Shown here: positions 20,601 through 25,607 of the stretch, one piece after another
How positions within the stretch are numbered: the stretch's first letter is position 1
How the letters are laid out: each line of letters begins with the position of its first letter
Virus record (IMG/VR): IMGVR_UViG_3300027907_000051
Location: 1-25,607 of that record
Direction: 5' to 3' (one strand)
Source of the DNA: a virus
DNA: 25,607 nt
Notes under the pieces: model-generated
The model's database searches: none
Told to the model about the DNA's origin: nothing
The model's input: the letters and a program-made list of their open reading frames with translations, nothing else
Program-made: the position numbers and the translations under genes

Positions 20601-21172
20601 TGGGCATCAGGAGTTCTATCTTTAGCATATATCTGTCCTTTCGTTTGGCCGACACTGAGAGTTACCGCCGGGAGGATGGAGTTAGGAAGAACGTTTGCCC
20701 CTGCCTTAGCTATCGTAGGCATACCCATGAGAGGAACTGCTGGTGATAAATTCTTCGCTGCGACAGCTCCAGCTATTCCCGGAAGATTCTGCGCGATAGA
20801 CTGTGTTGCTCCCGAGACAATTTGCAAGGGGAACGATGGATTCGCAGGTTGTAATCCTTGTATCTCCTTCTGCCCCGCTTGCATTTCCATTTGCAGATTC
20901 GACAGCTTCTCACGCTTCTGCTCCGGCGTATCGGCATAGGGAGTTTTGATAATCCCTTGCGTAGGATCAGGATTCTCCATCTTGTACAGATCGACACCAC
21001 GGAAACCTTGCTTGATATTAGGAATGACGGTGTTAACTGCACTCTTCATTCCCTCTTTGGATAAGAGAGTAGTTGGTGCTACCTTCTCAAAGCCATGAGG
21101 AGCTACTGCCACCTTCTCAAAGCCGTGATCTTCTTCCTCTTCATCAACTCTCTCAAATCCATGAGTATCCAT
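14540..21172 (-). CDS. Giant polyvalent protein: zincin motif, PcfJ-like domain, hydrophobic C-terminus (2210 aa)
   Basis: The N-terminus has three HGFE(K/R)V repeats (residues 4-9, 16-21, 26-31), then a long Ala- and Gly-rich helical part. A zinc metallopeptidase (zincin) core carries HEFGH at 581-585 (ITHEFGHAMVM), with a later Glu-rich segment (FNEYMAEQF) that could give the third ligand. A PcfJ-like domain (about 1090-1200) shows the MGHCVGGY (His1125, Cys1126) and IKGKQN (1186-1191) signatures. The C-terminal third holds hydrophobic stretches near 1680-1705, 1865-1880 and 1910-1935 and resembles PLxRFG-type or large polyvalent-protein C-termini. Such proteins are packed in the capsid and injected, where they may cut or modify host factors. 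It is the last of a set of ejection-type genes, its ATG sharing one base with the previous stop. The metallopeptidase, PcfJ and polyvalent calls are firm as motifs, less so as activities. Confidence 0.85.
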   Translation of the reverse strand: MDTHGFERVDEEEEDHGFEKVAVAPHGFEKVAPTTLLSKEGMKSAVNTVIPNIKQGFRGVDLYKMENPDPTQGIIKTPYADTPEQKREKLSNLQMEMQAGQKEIQGLQPANPSFPLQIVSGATQSIAQNLPGIAGAVAAKNLSPAVPLMGMPTIAKAGANVLPNSILPAVTLSVGQTKGQIYAKDRTPDAQGNTKVSIDNARKNADTQAALEGTLGIAPVAGLLKDMGKETFMKTVGKFILREEMTEIPTTAWQKISDTIYTNPNQPFKEFIKEMGSDVLDTALIAPLAAGGTASLAGAQTAAQLKVATLLNRKEQDKSAALDKTKADLMTDLQKRVEAAQAGLDENALVQTDISVAPSKTAPLTPEEDKLADIQLKNMKSGATDTPVNPVAQADTADFDKILTDHNNYKTADDIRHKTEDLIQQDMDKGMSRAVAERRASEVYPNLLPPTQRPIAWSTNPAHVGLNLQQAAIGANDVVVLQGNEEHFSPAYTKALGETLSEWSKKFMPEGSRIVLNLTGLKGLTTGAHQMSASGIHIISPREIKKPSRGENSKPETWLGDKPITGYNPFTQQQTFGAITHEFGHAMVMGAFAQNMPKPFRNVVGALDSGKVYQEAELASMPAPEAAVIREYQAMKLSVLNGTMTAEELVEKWLGTWKVGADLSKQQGRELYSWAKKVLLDEAKFKGDSRLSSLPLNQIPAIELVHAMGRDTREGVTPEMSDAAAEAYYLMFNEYMAEQFSRYAHVNKIDEGTALGVYFKKALDSLRALFKQLKSTKGVDGETIIKSGVSFQSWVDGMVEAKALAIAKREAKRTKPKSTRKPRALKPKVVPDIEDLPEIVAARQKEKEEAAGEGNTTNILEELAEDPMIKELLKERVKKMFPDIKDDTRAEMMQMIRRGELLEVEDQLADIAESRLKKDVKEAGGNWDPYAVDMLMESSAFRGTPEVRTWLRKSLARYMNKFIGTKNDPLKDIPVPYEGEFHLWEDITDSIVRSWKLDAETKAHYRDEGLMDWTENIAAGIPIWNIDGASAHPNSMAYLFAAQDWIAHVVDYMSNHVDPSKYQQYDFVRAGREVAIQDAKQRKKMETTEGQLEGTTIVKQYPDGFQWVKVESAGALRNEGDSMGHCVGGYCEAVQNGDTEIYSLRDPQGRPHVTIEVKPEEGTPNDPDADPMDQQTWFQEPGIRQIKGKQNLAPAKEYHPYVHDFVLGKKWSYTSDLAGVRLGRVEDFAVTSSTSRNARWIRYAADAGLEFGQIYPSEKLLAVWAPYSQRPNSEEENAEDYANDERGHPFLDKDSGDAQEVEKTLNRLGIKETKIWKKAVDFTKNLEYYVLQIQQLAHTSSDMGLNMFNSYQNMLMAMKNNMLKWGTEIADQWENLGPADSALVEKILLDEFHSGGHMTELTEDANGKWSHIGGIGFIDYAKQRGLDVTTPNGQVLGKLILDIKNSMLEHIGIIEKMAIEIAQDKYSKSELMQRRREHEIRAVADKWRKVPFVPQGHYGDYVVKVFERDENKKRVLVYQGHFESAAEQDIAVKNFQKTVEPENLRWMKIKDKTGPQLILPKDFLQSLEDTGEFTSDQLAEIGDAMTPLRDEKAFSKFARDASKIAGASPDMLKNYANWIEDSANAVSKMKYGRRMTNARAFTRSEMVDLKHAGDIEGARVKQRMLDTMEKAQQFILHPMEEYHRVRSIVSLTFLMYSVKTALMNATGLFQTVAAVTADYGDIAGGKILAGSIKSLMSSKFSKDEHHIRERALADGIIDQGFGYFMSGLANAGNLQRRIRPTLAGKAARLFVDTGMYLFKAVETGNRQVTLLSIYRAERTRYLGMKEEDGSPLYTLAEASNLAYMQAANKTRLLQNDYASGNRPEALRGKKSLLMIFLSYPQYMLWIMSGGYERGTRAEQRNRGQTPRSVLGGTTMRMWLIFLALAGIEGVPFGETILELVQRMWKLFGKGENIRVEGQRFLKDAMGIESRYWRTVIQRGFLHDVLGADLSGSYSLGKPLPGLEMINPQGDNWKEYAGEFFASVSGPFGGVVKGGLELGLSDDIGMKELGKSLPGAAGAIARAVSASEQGVKSSRGERILRDENGNLREPSALEIAAIGAGFRLTEVAKFQEVERLKRQSADYWNGRRLGLKKAYKRAVDERNPEAREDVLKSVVEYNDEIPDRGLRLSGKEMREYVRTTSKAVRRLEQDRDPARVRGLHRDISKVFSEPP

Positions 21173-22239
21173 TATTTTACCTTGTAAGTATCACCATCAG
21201 GGCCAACAAAATGTTTCTTCCCAGCGCTTTTCGCTATGTCATTAGCCCGCTGATATGCCGCAGTCGGAAATCCCTTATTACCTTTATCCGAAATGACTGC
21301 TCCCGGTGCAGCTAGCTGAGGATCTCCCGAGCCGAGAGCTTTCAGTTCATCCAGCGTAGCATTGAATTCAGGAGTTCCAGGATCTTGTTGAAGTAATACT
21401 TCTCGCAAAGCTTGCACCTTTACGGAAGCCGGAACTGCACCTCCCGCATTAGGCTTGGCATGATAATCTGTAACTAATTTCTCTATTCTGGCTCGATAAT
21501 CAAGCGGGTGTTCATCAGCTCCTTGAGGATGCTGCAACATGAACGACTCCACGTGTCTGTTGAATAGAGCCACTCCCGCAGGCGTTCTCGCTCCTCCAAC
21601 ATTAGCATTGGTAATAGCTGCATCACCTTTCTTATCATACCAGTTACCTGTTTTCCGCTTAAGTACTCGTTCTTCTGCATTTGTTGCTAAAGTATCTTCA
21701 AGTACTCTTCCTTGATTATCTACTTCGAACTGACCAGATTTATTCTTCAGTTCTCCAAGCGTAAGCCCTTGCTGCTTCGCCTGTACATCCATAGGTCTAT
21801 CACGGCGAGCAAAATCTTGTGTCTGATCCAGTCCGCGAGTCTGTGCCTGCTGCTGAGCAATTTGCGCCTGATTCAGCAATCGTTCCTGTTCGAATTTCTG
21901 CCTCTCGAGATCCATTCGAGTCTGATTAGCCTGATGAAAGCCGTGAGAAATTACCCCTGCTTGCAGACCTCTCCCGAGCATATTTCCGGCAGTTTCACCA
22001 TCCCCTTGACCTTGCATTAGGGTCGTAGCAGTCATTAATGCTGCGTTCCGCATAGCCGGATCAGTCTGGAGTCTCGTCATGAAATCCTGCCAGCCGGACT
22101 TCCGCTGCTCCAATTCCTGCGGAGTCGTCGGAGGCCCTTCTTGCGGAGCCTGAATAGGATTCATTCCAGCATATCCCTGTAATTGATCCTGCTGCGGAGG
22201 TGGTGCTCCTACAGGATTGATTAATCCAGCGTATGGCAT
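21172..22239 (-). CDS. Internal-virion / ejection-type structural protein (355 aa)
   Basis: Not assignable to a named family by eye. Pro/Gln-rich start, then a long coiled-coil-like region (about 110-160; RMDLERQKFEQERLLNQAQIAQQQ) with many Gln, as in phage ejection proteins. A charged alpha/beta part follows, with a short compact end (KKHFVGPDGDTYKVK). GGGAGG is well placed ahead of the ATG. It lies between a 152-residue Gly/Met/Pro-rich protein and the giant polyvalent protein, whose ATG overlaps its stop (TAATG). By position and composition it is probably a pilot protein packed in the capsid and ejected with the DNA; this is inference. Confidence 0.65.
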   Translation of the reverse strand: MPYAGLINPVGAPPPQQDQLQGYAGMNPIQAPQEGPPTTPQELEQRKSGWQDFMTRLQTDPAMRNAALMTATTLMQGQGDGETAGNMLGRGLQAGVISHGFHQANQTRMDLERQKFEQERLLNQAQIAQQQAQTRGLDQTQDFARRDRPMDVQAKQQGLTLGELKNKSGQFEVDNQGRVLEDTLATNAEERVLKRKTGNWYDKKGDAAITNANVGGARTPAGVALFNRHVESFMLQHPQGADEHPLDYRARIEKLVTDYHAKPNAGGAVPASVKVQALREVLLQQDPGTPEFNATLDELKALGSGDPQLAAPGAVISDKGNKGFPTAAYQRANDIAKSAGKKHFVGPDGDTYKVK

Positions 22240-22240
22240 A

Positions 22241-22699
22241 TTACCTCCCTAGTAACTGAGCAAGTGTAGGAGCCGGCATTCCTCCGGCTTGCGGTATTCC
22301 GATAGGATTCATCTGCACCTGTTCGAGATTCGCCATAGGAGCTATTCCTGGATACTGCATAGGAGGCTTTTTCGTAGCTCCCATTAAGGCATTAAGTTGC
22401 ATCGCATCCATACCTCCTCCAGCCATACCCGCTGCTGCTCCAGCTGACCCTGCTCCTCCAGCCATCATTGGTACAGCTCCTGCTTGCATTCCACCAGCTG
22501 CCTGAAATCCCTGCGGGACAGCACCGACAGAAGGATTCATCGAACCTGCGAAGGCTCCCGGCGCGAGGGTACTAGCTGCACCCGGATTAGGCATCTGCGG
22601 TGGAGGCGCTTTCATAGCCGCCATTTGTGCGAGATTCGAAATTCCGCCTTGATCAGCTTGTAGTAATTTTGTCAAGAAACTCATATCCATACCTGGCAT
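22241..22699 (-). CDS. Low-complexity Ala/Gly/Met/Pro-rich virion-type protein (152 aa)
   Basis: Not recognised. A helical start (MSFLTKLLQADQGGISNLAQMAAM) is followed by a long Ala, Gly, Met and Pro-rich stretch (about 33-105) and a second short helix ending in LAQLLGR. AGGAG sits ahead of the ATG. It lies directly between two other ejection-type genes, with nine bases upstream and one downstream. Its composition, small size and place suggest an internal-virion or pilot protein. No enzyme motif is visible. Confidence 0.62.
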   Translation of the reverse strand: MPGMDMSFLTKLLQADQGGISNLAQMAAMKAPPPQMPNPGAASTLAPGAFAGSMNPSVGAVPQGFQAAGGMQAGAVPMMAGGAGSAGAAAGMAGGGMDAMQLNALMGATKKPPMQYPGIAPMANLEQVQMNPIGIPQAGGMPAPTLAQLLGR

Positions 22700-22708
22700 T
22701 TCGTTCTC

Positions 22709-23587
22709 CTAGAATAAACCTGCAAGTACACCTAAACCGCCGCCAACAGCAGCTCCTATTGGACCGCCTACCATGAAGCCGGCTGCTGCTCCACCTAAGG
22801 CTCCGCCGAGCATATCGCCTGCTCCACCGCCTGTAGTACCATTCGTAGCTTTCGTACCGGGAGCTGACATGCCATTTATAAGATTCGCATAATTCTGTAT
22901 CGCCATAACTGGCTTGTTCAGATCCCAGGATCTACCAGCAGCTGCATAATCATTCTGTTGCTGGCCGAACTGTTCATTCTGAGCGCCTATTGCAGACAGA
23001 TATTGGGCAGGCATTGCCCCAGCTTGCATTGCTGCCGGAGCTAAACCGAGCGTTCGGGCGAACGTATCTTGCCCTTTATTATAGGCATCTGATGCCATTG
23101 TCGAGGCAACGTCTCCAATTTCCGTAGCGTATCTGCCTGCCGCAACTCCTTCTGCGAGGCCTTGCCGCGTACCTCCATACTGCCCGTTATTAATTGAACC
23201 TGATCTAATATTCGCAAGCACACCATTAGGATCAGTATAGTTACGAGTAATACCCCGAGTCGCAGCATCTATTGCCCCTTGTAAGTGCGGATTATTATTA
23301 ACATCCATTGCCCCGTTCAGGCCGTAATTGACTGCTCCTGACATAGCAGCCGCTTGCTGTGCGCCACCTCCAGTCGCGTATTGACTGAGCATATTTTGCG
23401 CTTGAGTCGTCGCTGCGGAAGGCCCGACAGGAACGGAAGAAGGATTACTCATATTCTTCAGCATTTCCTGCTGCTGATCGAAAGCCGATGATCCAGCCTC
23501 GAATAGCTTATTCCTAGCAGCTGTTTCTTCAGGGCTAAATATCTGCTGAGTAGTCGTTGTACCGCCTTTAGATTCGCCGCCGCTCAT
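22709..23587 (-). CDS. Gly/Ala-rich ejection-type protein with hydrophobic C-terminus (292 aa)
   Basis: The first part (about 1-70) is polar, with a helical Gln-rich segment. The middle (about 70-230) is Ala-, Gly- and Asn-rich and probably long helices. The last 40 residues are a Gly-rich hydrophobic run (GGALGGAAAGFMVGG, then IGAAVGGGLGVLAGLF), typical of a membrane-inserting segment. This is the look of podovirus ejection proteins such as those of the P22 gp7/T7 gp14 kind, which leave the capsid first and enter the host envelope. GGAGG precedes the ATG, and the start overlaps the previous gene as ATGA. Assigned by composition and place, not by a clear family match. Confidence 0.66.
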   Translation of the reverse strand: MSGGESKGGTTTTQQIFSPEETAARNKLFEAGSSAFDQQQEMLKNMSNPSSVPVGPSAATTQAQNMLSQYATGGGAQQAAAMSGAVNYGLNGAMDVNNNPHLQGAIDAATRGITRNYTDPNGVLANIRSGSINNGQYGGTRQGLAEGVAAGRYATEIGDVASTMASDAYNKGQDTFARTLGLAPAAMQAGAMPAQYLSAIGAQNEQFGQQQNDYAAAGRSWDLNKPVMAIQNYANLINGMSAPGTKATNGTTGGGAGDMLGGALGGAAAGFMVGGPIGAAVGGGLGVLAGLF

Positions 23588-24015
23588 TCTATACCTCCAT
23601 CAGGATCAATCGTTAATACTTCGTATCTTGTCTTAAGTCCACGTCTGCGGAGAAGTCTCGCCATAGCTGGCCGGCAGTAGACCTCAGCTTCTTGAATATT
23701 ATTACCTCGCATCCACTGAGACATATGCGGCCAAAATTCCCAGCCGTACGTCATTTTCCCTGCGGCAGCATAGACTACTACAATCCTTCGAGCAGTCTGT
23801 TGGCGAATTTCTGTTACCCATACGAAAGCTATTTCCTCATTCCTAGTCACTACCCATAATTGCTGGAGTTGCTGAAACAACTGGAGGCGAGTCGTTGCTG
23901 GAGTAAATTCTCCGCGAGAATACTCCGCAGCATCTGCAATTAGGGGTTCTATTTTCTCCCACAGATCATCAGAAATCTCCCCTGTGTATTGCTTACAGGT
24001 TATAGCTTCGTCCAT
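23584..24015 (-). CDS. Hypothetical virion-block protein, acetyltransferase-like by size and place (143 aa)
   Basis: I chose the ATG at 24015 over a TTG at 24063; the ATG has GGAG close by, though with tight spacing, and starts a natural N-terminus (MDEAITCKQYTG). Alternating helices and strands: a first helix (ISDDLWEKIEPLIADA), a strand block (LWVVTRNEEIAFVWV and RRIVVVYAAAG), then a helix-strand pair (MARLLRRRGLKTRYEVL) in the order of a GNAT-type fold. T7-like phages carry a small internal-virion protein (gp13) of similar size and position, so that is a possible role. The motifs are too weak for certainty. It overlaps its upstream neighbour by 16 bases and its downstream one by four. Confidence 0.5.
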   Translation of the reverse strand: MDEAITCKQYTGEISDDLWEKIEPLIADAAEYSRGEFTPATTRLQLFQQLQQLWVVTRNEEIAFVWVTEIRQQTARRIVVVYAAAGKMTYGWEFWPHMSQWMRGNNIQEAEVYCRPAMARLLRRRGLKTRYEVLTIDPDGGIE

Positions 24016-24242
24016 GCTCCACCATAATAAGCGTAGATCCCCTTCCCGCCTCCTGGATTCCAAGAGGTACCATCTGCTCCGTAGATCATGCCCTCCCGAG
24101 GCTTAGTCGGAGCTACCGTACGGAACTCGAGATTACGGGCTGGTGCCTCGCGGAGAACATAGGCTAGTTTCTGTAATTCTTCCCGCAGAAACCTCTGCAC
24201 CTCGAGTGGATCATCAGGTACTATCCCTGGAGTGTAGTCCAT
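24000..24242 (-). CDS. Small phage structural-block protein (80 aa)
   Basis: The ATG at 24242 shares a base with the upstream stop (TGATG), with GGAG upstream; a TTG just before it is less likely. A helical N-terminal half (LEVQRFLREELQKLAYVLRE) is followed by a compact Gly/Trp/Tyr-rich end (REGMIYGADGTSWNPGGGKGI and YYGGAWTKL). Many podoviruses carry a similar small protein with this WNPG-type C-terminus beside the tail genes; its function is unknown to me. It belongs to the tail-nozzle end of the virion block. Confidence 0.66.
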   Translation of the reverse strand: MDYTPGIVPDDPLEVQRFLREELQKLAYVLREAPARNLEFRTVAPTKPREGMIYGADGTSWNPGGGKGIYAYYGGAWTKL

Positions 24243-25607
24243 CAATATTCTCCGATTGGAATAACTTCCAAGCTATATCCGTGTAGCTTCCATGAAATAG
24301 CTGTTGTCGATTGGAAGGAGATTGCCAGAAGTCTACCTCCGGTAGTCACATTGATTTTTTGAGTAGTTCCTATCACGTAATTCTTCCATTCGCCCCACTT
24401 AGGCTCTTCGTGAAAGGTATCGTGAGCACCGATTCTGATCTGTACAATCCCGCCGATAGTTCCTGTAATTCTTGGCCAGATTTCTGTGCAATACTTCTTT
24501 GACCCAAAGTCTGGAGGTAAGTTTTCTCGGAAGGGTATGCCGATTCCAGTTCTTTCAAGTTTCGCTGTAAAGTCTGTTCCATTAAAGTTATTAACATCTG
24601 GTACGATGCCATGCAGATGATCCCCTTCAGGTGTTGCCATTACCAGTCGTGTCTGTGATGGATTCGCGGTAGACTGGCCCCACTCCGCGGAAGATTCATC
24701 CCAGATTGTTTCGTCAGAATTCCAGTTATCGTCTCCGGCAGAAATATCAGCTATGCCGAGGCCGATTGAAGCTACCTCAGGAATGTCTCTGACTCCTGTC
24801 GTATTCGATCTCCAATTCCAGATCAGTGCTTTATTCGGATAGACATGCCCATTTTCCGGCCAGCAGATCCATGCCTCCTGATTCGCAGGATTAATCGTGA
24901 CAAAACTATTATCTGTGTGTACAGAATTAATCGAGTTGTAAATCCTCCTCCGCATTTTCGCACGGAGAATAGGTTCAATCGTCTGCCCATCATGAATTAT
25001 TACATCGTCTCTAGCAAACACAAGATGCTTTCCTTTCTGGAACTCTACCGCGCAATCCTTAGCCATTATACCGACGTTGCGGAAGAGGTTATCAAAAGCG
25101 AAGATATCATTACCTCCGACGTAGGCCATAGCCCAGATGCTATCATCCTTGTAGATCACGTTTACGGAGCGAAGAGGAATACAATCTATATTCACTCCCT
25201 CGGATTCCGACAGGGAATATTCCCCTGCATCCTTAGTAGGATCAGTCTCATCCCACGAAACTGGATAGGTTCCGACAGGAGCCGGGTGACTCCACTTCAC
25301 GAGCCTCGGATCGCGAGTACTTGCTTTCGTTACGTCTAAAGCTACCATAAAATTCTTGAAAGAACGTATCGTAGCGGCTCGGGCTGTACTCGGCCAATTC
25401 GGCAGATCGATCAATTTCTGAGTATTGTTCGCGGGAGACCATACTTGAGGTTTATCTACTCCGTTGTTCAGGTAAAGGAGTCCATTCATTACTCCGCCTT
25501 GCCAAGCATTACTTGTATAGAGGCCGGAGACTCTTGTAATCTCATTATGCGCGGAATCGTAAGCATATACTTTTTCTGCTCCCGCATAGACCCAGAATGC
25601 TTCTCCC
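24242..25607 (-). CDS. Tail-nozzle / tail-tubular-type protein, 5' end outside window (partial, 455+ codons)
   Basis: The frame stays open from TGA 24242-24244 to the right edge and keeps a natural sequence upstream of the first Met (25489), including AEKVYAYDSAHNEITRVSGL. The true start therefore lies beyond 25607 and the gene is cut here. The protein is almost all strand with repeated aromatic blades: TIRSFKNFMVALD, SVNVIYKDDSIWAMAYVGG, LVFARDDVIIHDG, LIWNWRS. This is the pattern of the beta-propeller nozzle proteins of podoviruses, of the T7 gp12 or P22 gp10 kind, which form the tail tip and close the capsid channel. It is the first gene of the virion block visible. Assigned by fold pattern and place; the exact family needs the missing start. 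Confidence 0.7.
   Translation of the reverse strand, partial: GEAFWVYAGAEKVYAYDSAHNEITRVSGLYTSNAWQGGVMNGLLYLNNGVDKPQVWSPANNTQKLIDLPNWPSTARAATIRSFKNFMVALDVTKASTRDPRLVKWSHPAPVGTYPVSWDETDPTKDAGEYSLSESEGVNIDCIPLRSVNVIYKDDSIWAMAYVGGNDIFAFDNLFRNVGIMAKDCAVEFQKGKHLVFARDDVIIHDGQTIEPILRAKMRRRIYNSINSVHTDNSFVTINPANQEAWICWPENGHVYPNKALIWNWRSNTTGVRDIPEVASIGLGIADISAGDDNWNSDETIWDESSAEWGQSTANPSQTRLVMATPEGDHLHGIVPDVNNFNGTDFTAKLERTGIGIPFRENLPPDFGSKKYCTEIWPRITGTIGGIVQIRIGAHDTFHEEPKWGEWKNYVIGTTQKINVTTGGRLLAISFQSTTAISWKLHGYSLEVIPIGEY

Noticed and set aside
1-25607. tRNA genes, CRISPR arrays, insertion sequences, integrase or attachment sites
   Set aside because: I looked for cloverleaf T-loops, spaced direct repeats, transposase or integrase motifs and terminal inverted repeats, and found none that I can support.

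Overview
The window reads as part of the genome of a tailed phage with a short tail (podovirus-type) that most likely infects a Gram-negative bacterium. The grounds are: (i) a plus-strand block of tightly packed, often ATGA-overlapping early and replication genes; (ii) a minus-strand block of tail-nozzle and internal-virion (ejection) type genes; (iii) sigma70-type promoter sequence and Sec signal peptides. I see no phage RNA polymerase, terminase, portal or capsid gene here, so the species and the exact phage group remain open.

Layout. 1-3560 (plus): small early or accessory genes, separated by intergenic sequence rich in inverted repeats. This part has one clear terminator (1253-1280), followed by a near-consensus promoter (1304-1332) that drives a secreted 94-residue protein and a run of small Cys-pair proteins. 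3567-7936 (plus): a compact operon holding a Cas4/AddB-like Fe-S PD-(D/E)XK nuclease, a secreted Gly-rich protein, a KGG-motif protein, a small helix-turn-helix protein, more Cys-pair proteins, a Sak4-type RecA-like ATPase and a 57-codon gene. 7937-8178: a non-coding, heavily structured stretch, the strongest candidate here for something undescribed. 8214-14640 (plus): replication genes, namely an SSB-like protein (DUF669 type), a two-helix membrane protein (DUF7220 type), a ParB-domain/DNA-methyltransferase fusion, an A1S_2505-type protein, a UDG-domain/family-A DNA polymerase fusion, a DUF3987-like helicase/primase ATPase and a small HTH protein.

14540-25607 (minus): the convergent virion block. 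From the right edge leftwards it holds a tail-nozzle-like protein (cut by the window edge), two small proteins, three low-complexity ejection-type proteins and a 2210-residue polyvalent protein. The last carries a zincin-type metallopeptidase motif (HEFGH), a PcfJ-like domain and a hydrophobic C-terminal region. The plus and minus blocks converge and overlap by 101 bases at 14540-14640.

How the parts may work together (inference). The nuclease, Sak4-like ATPase and SSB-like protein form a recombination and replication-repair set beside the polymerase and the helicase-like ATPase. The polymerase's N-terminal UDG-like domain and the ParB-methyltransferase suggest uracil sensing and DNA marking. 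The giant polyvalent protein is probably packaged and injected with the other ejection proteins. A GGTCRAAATAAA-N3-TTTATTYCG element occurs both downstream of the early promoter and ahead of the helicase gene, which suggests shared control of the two sites.
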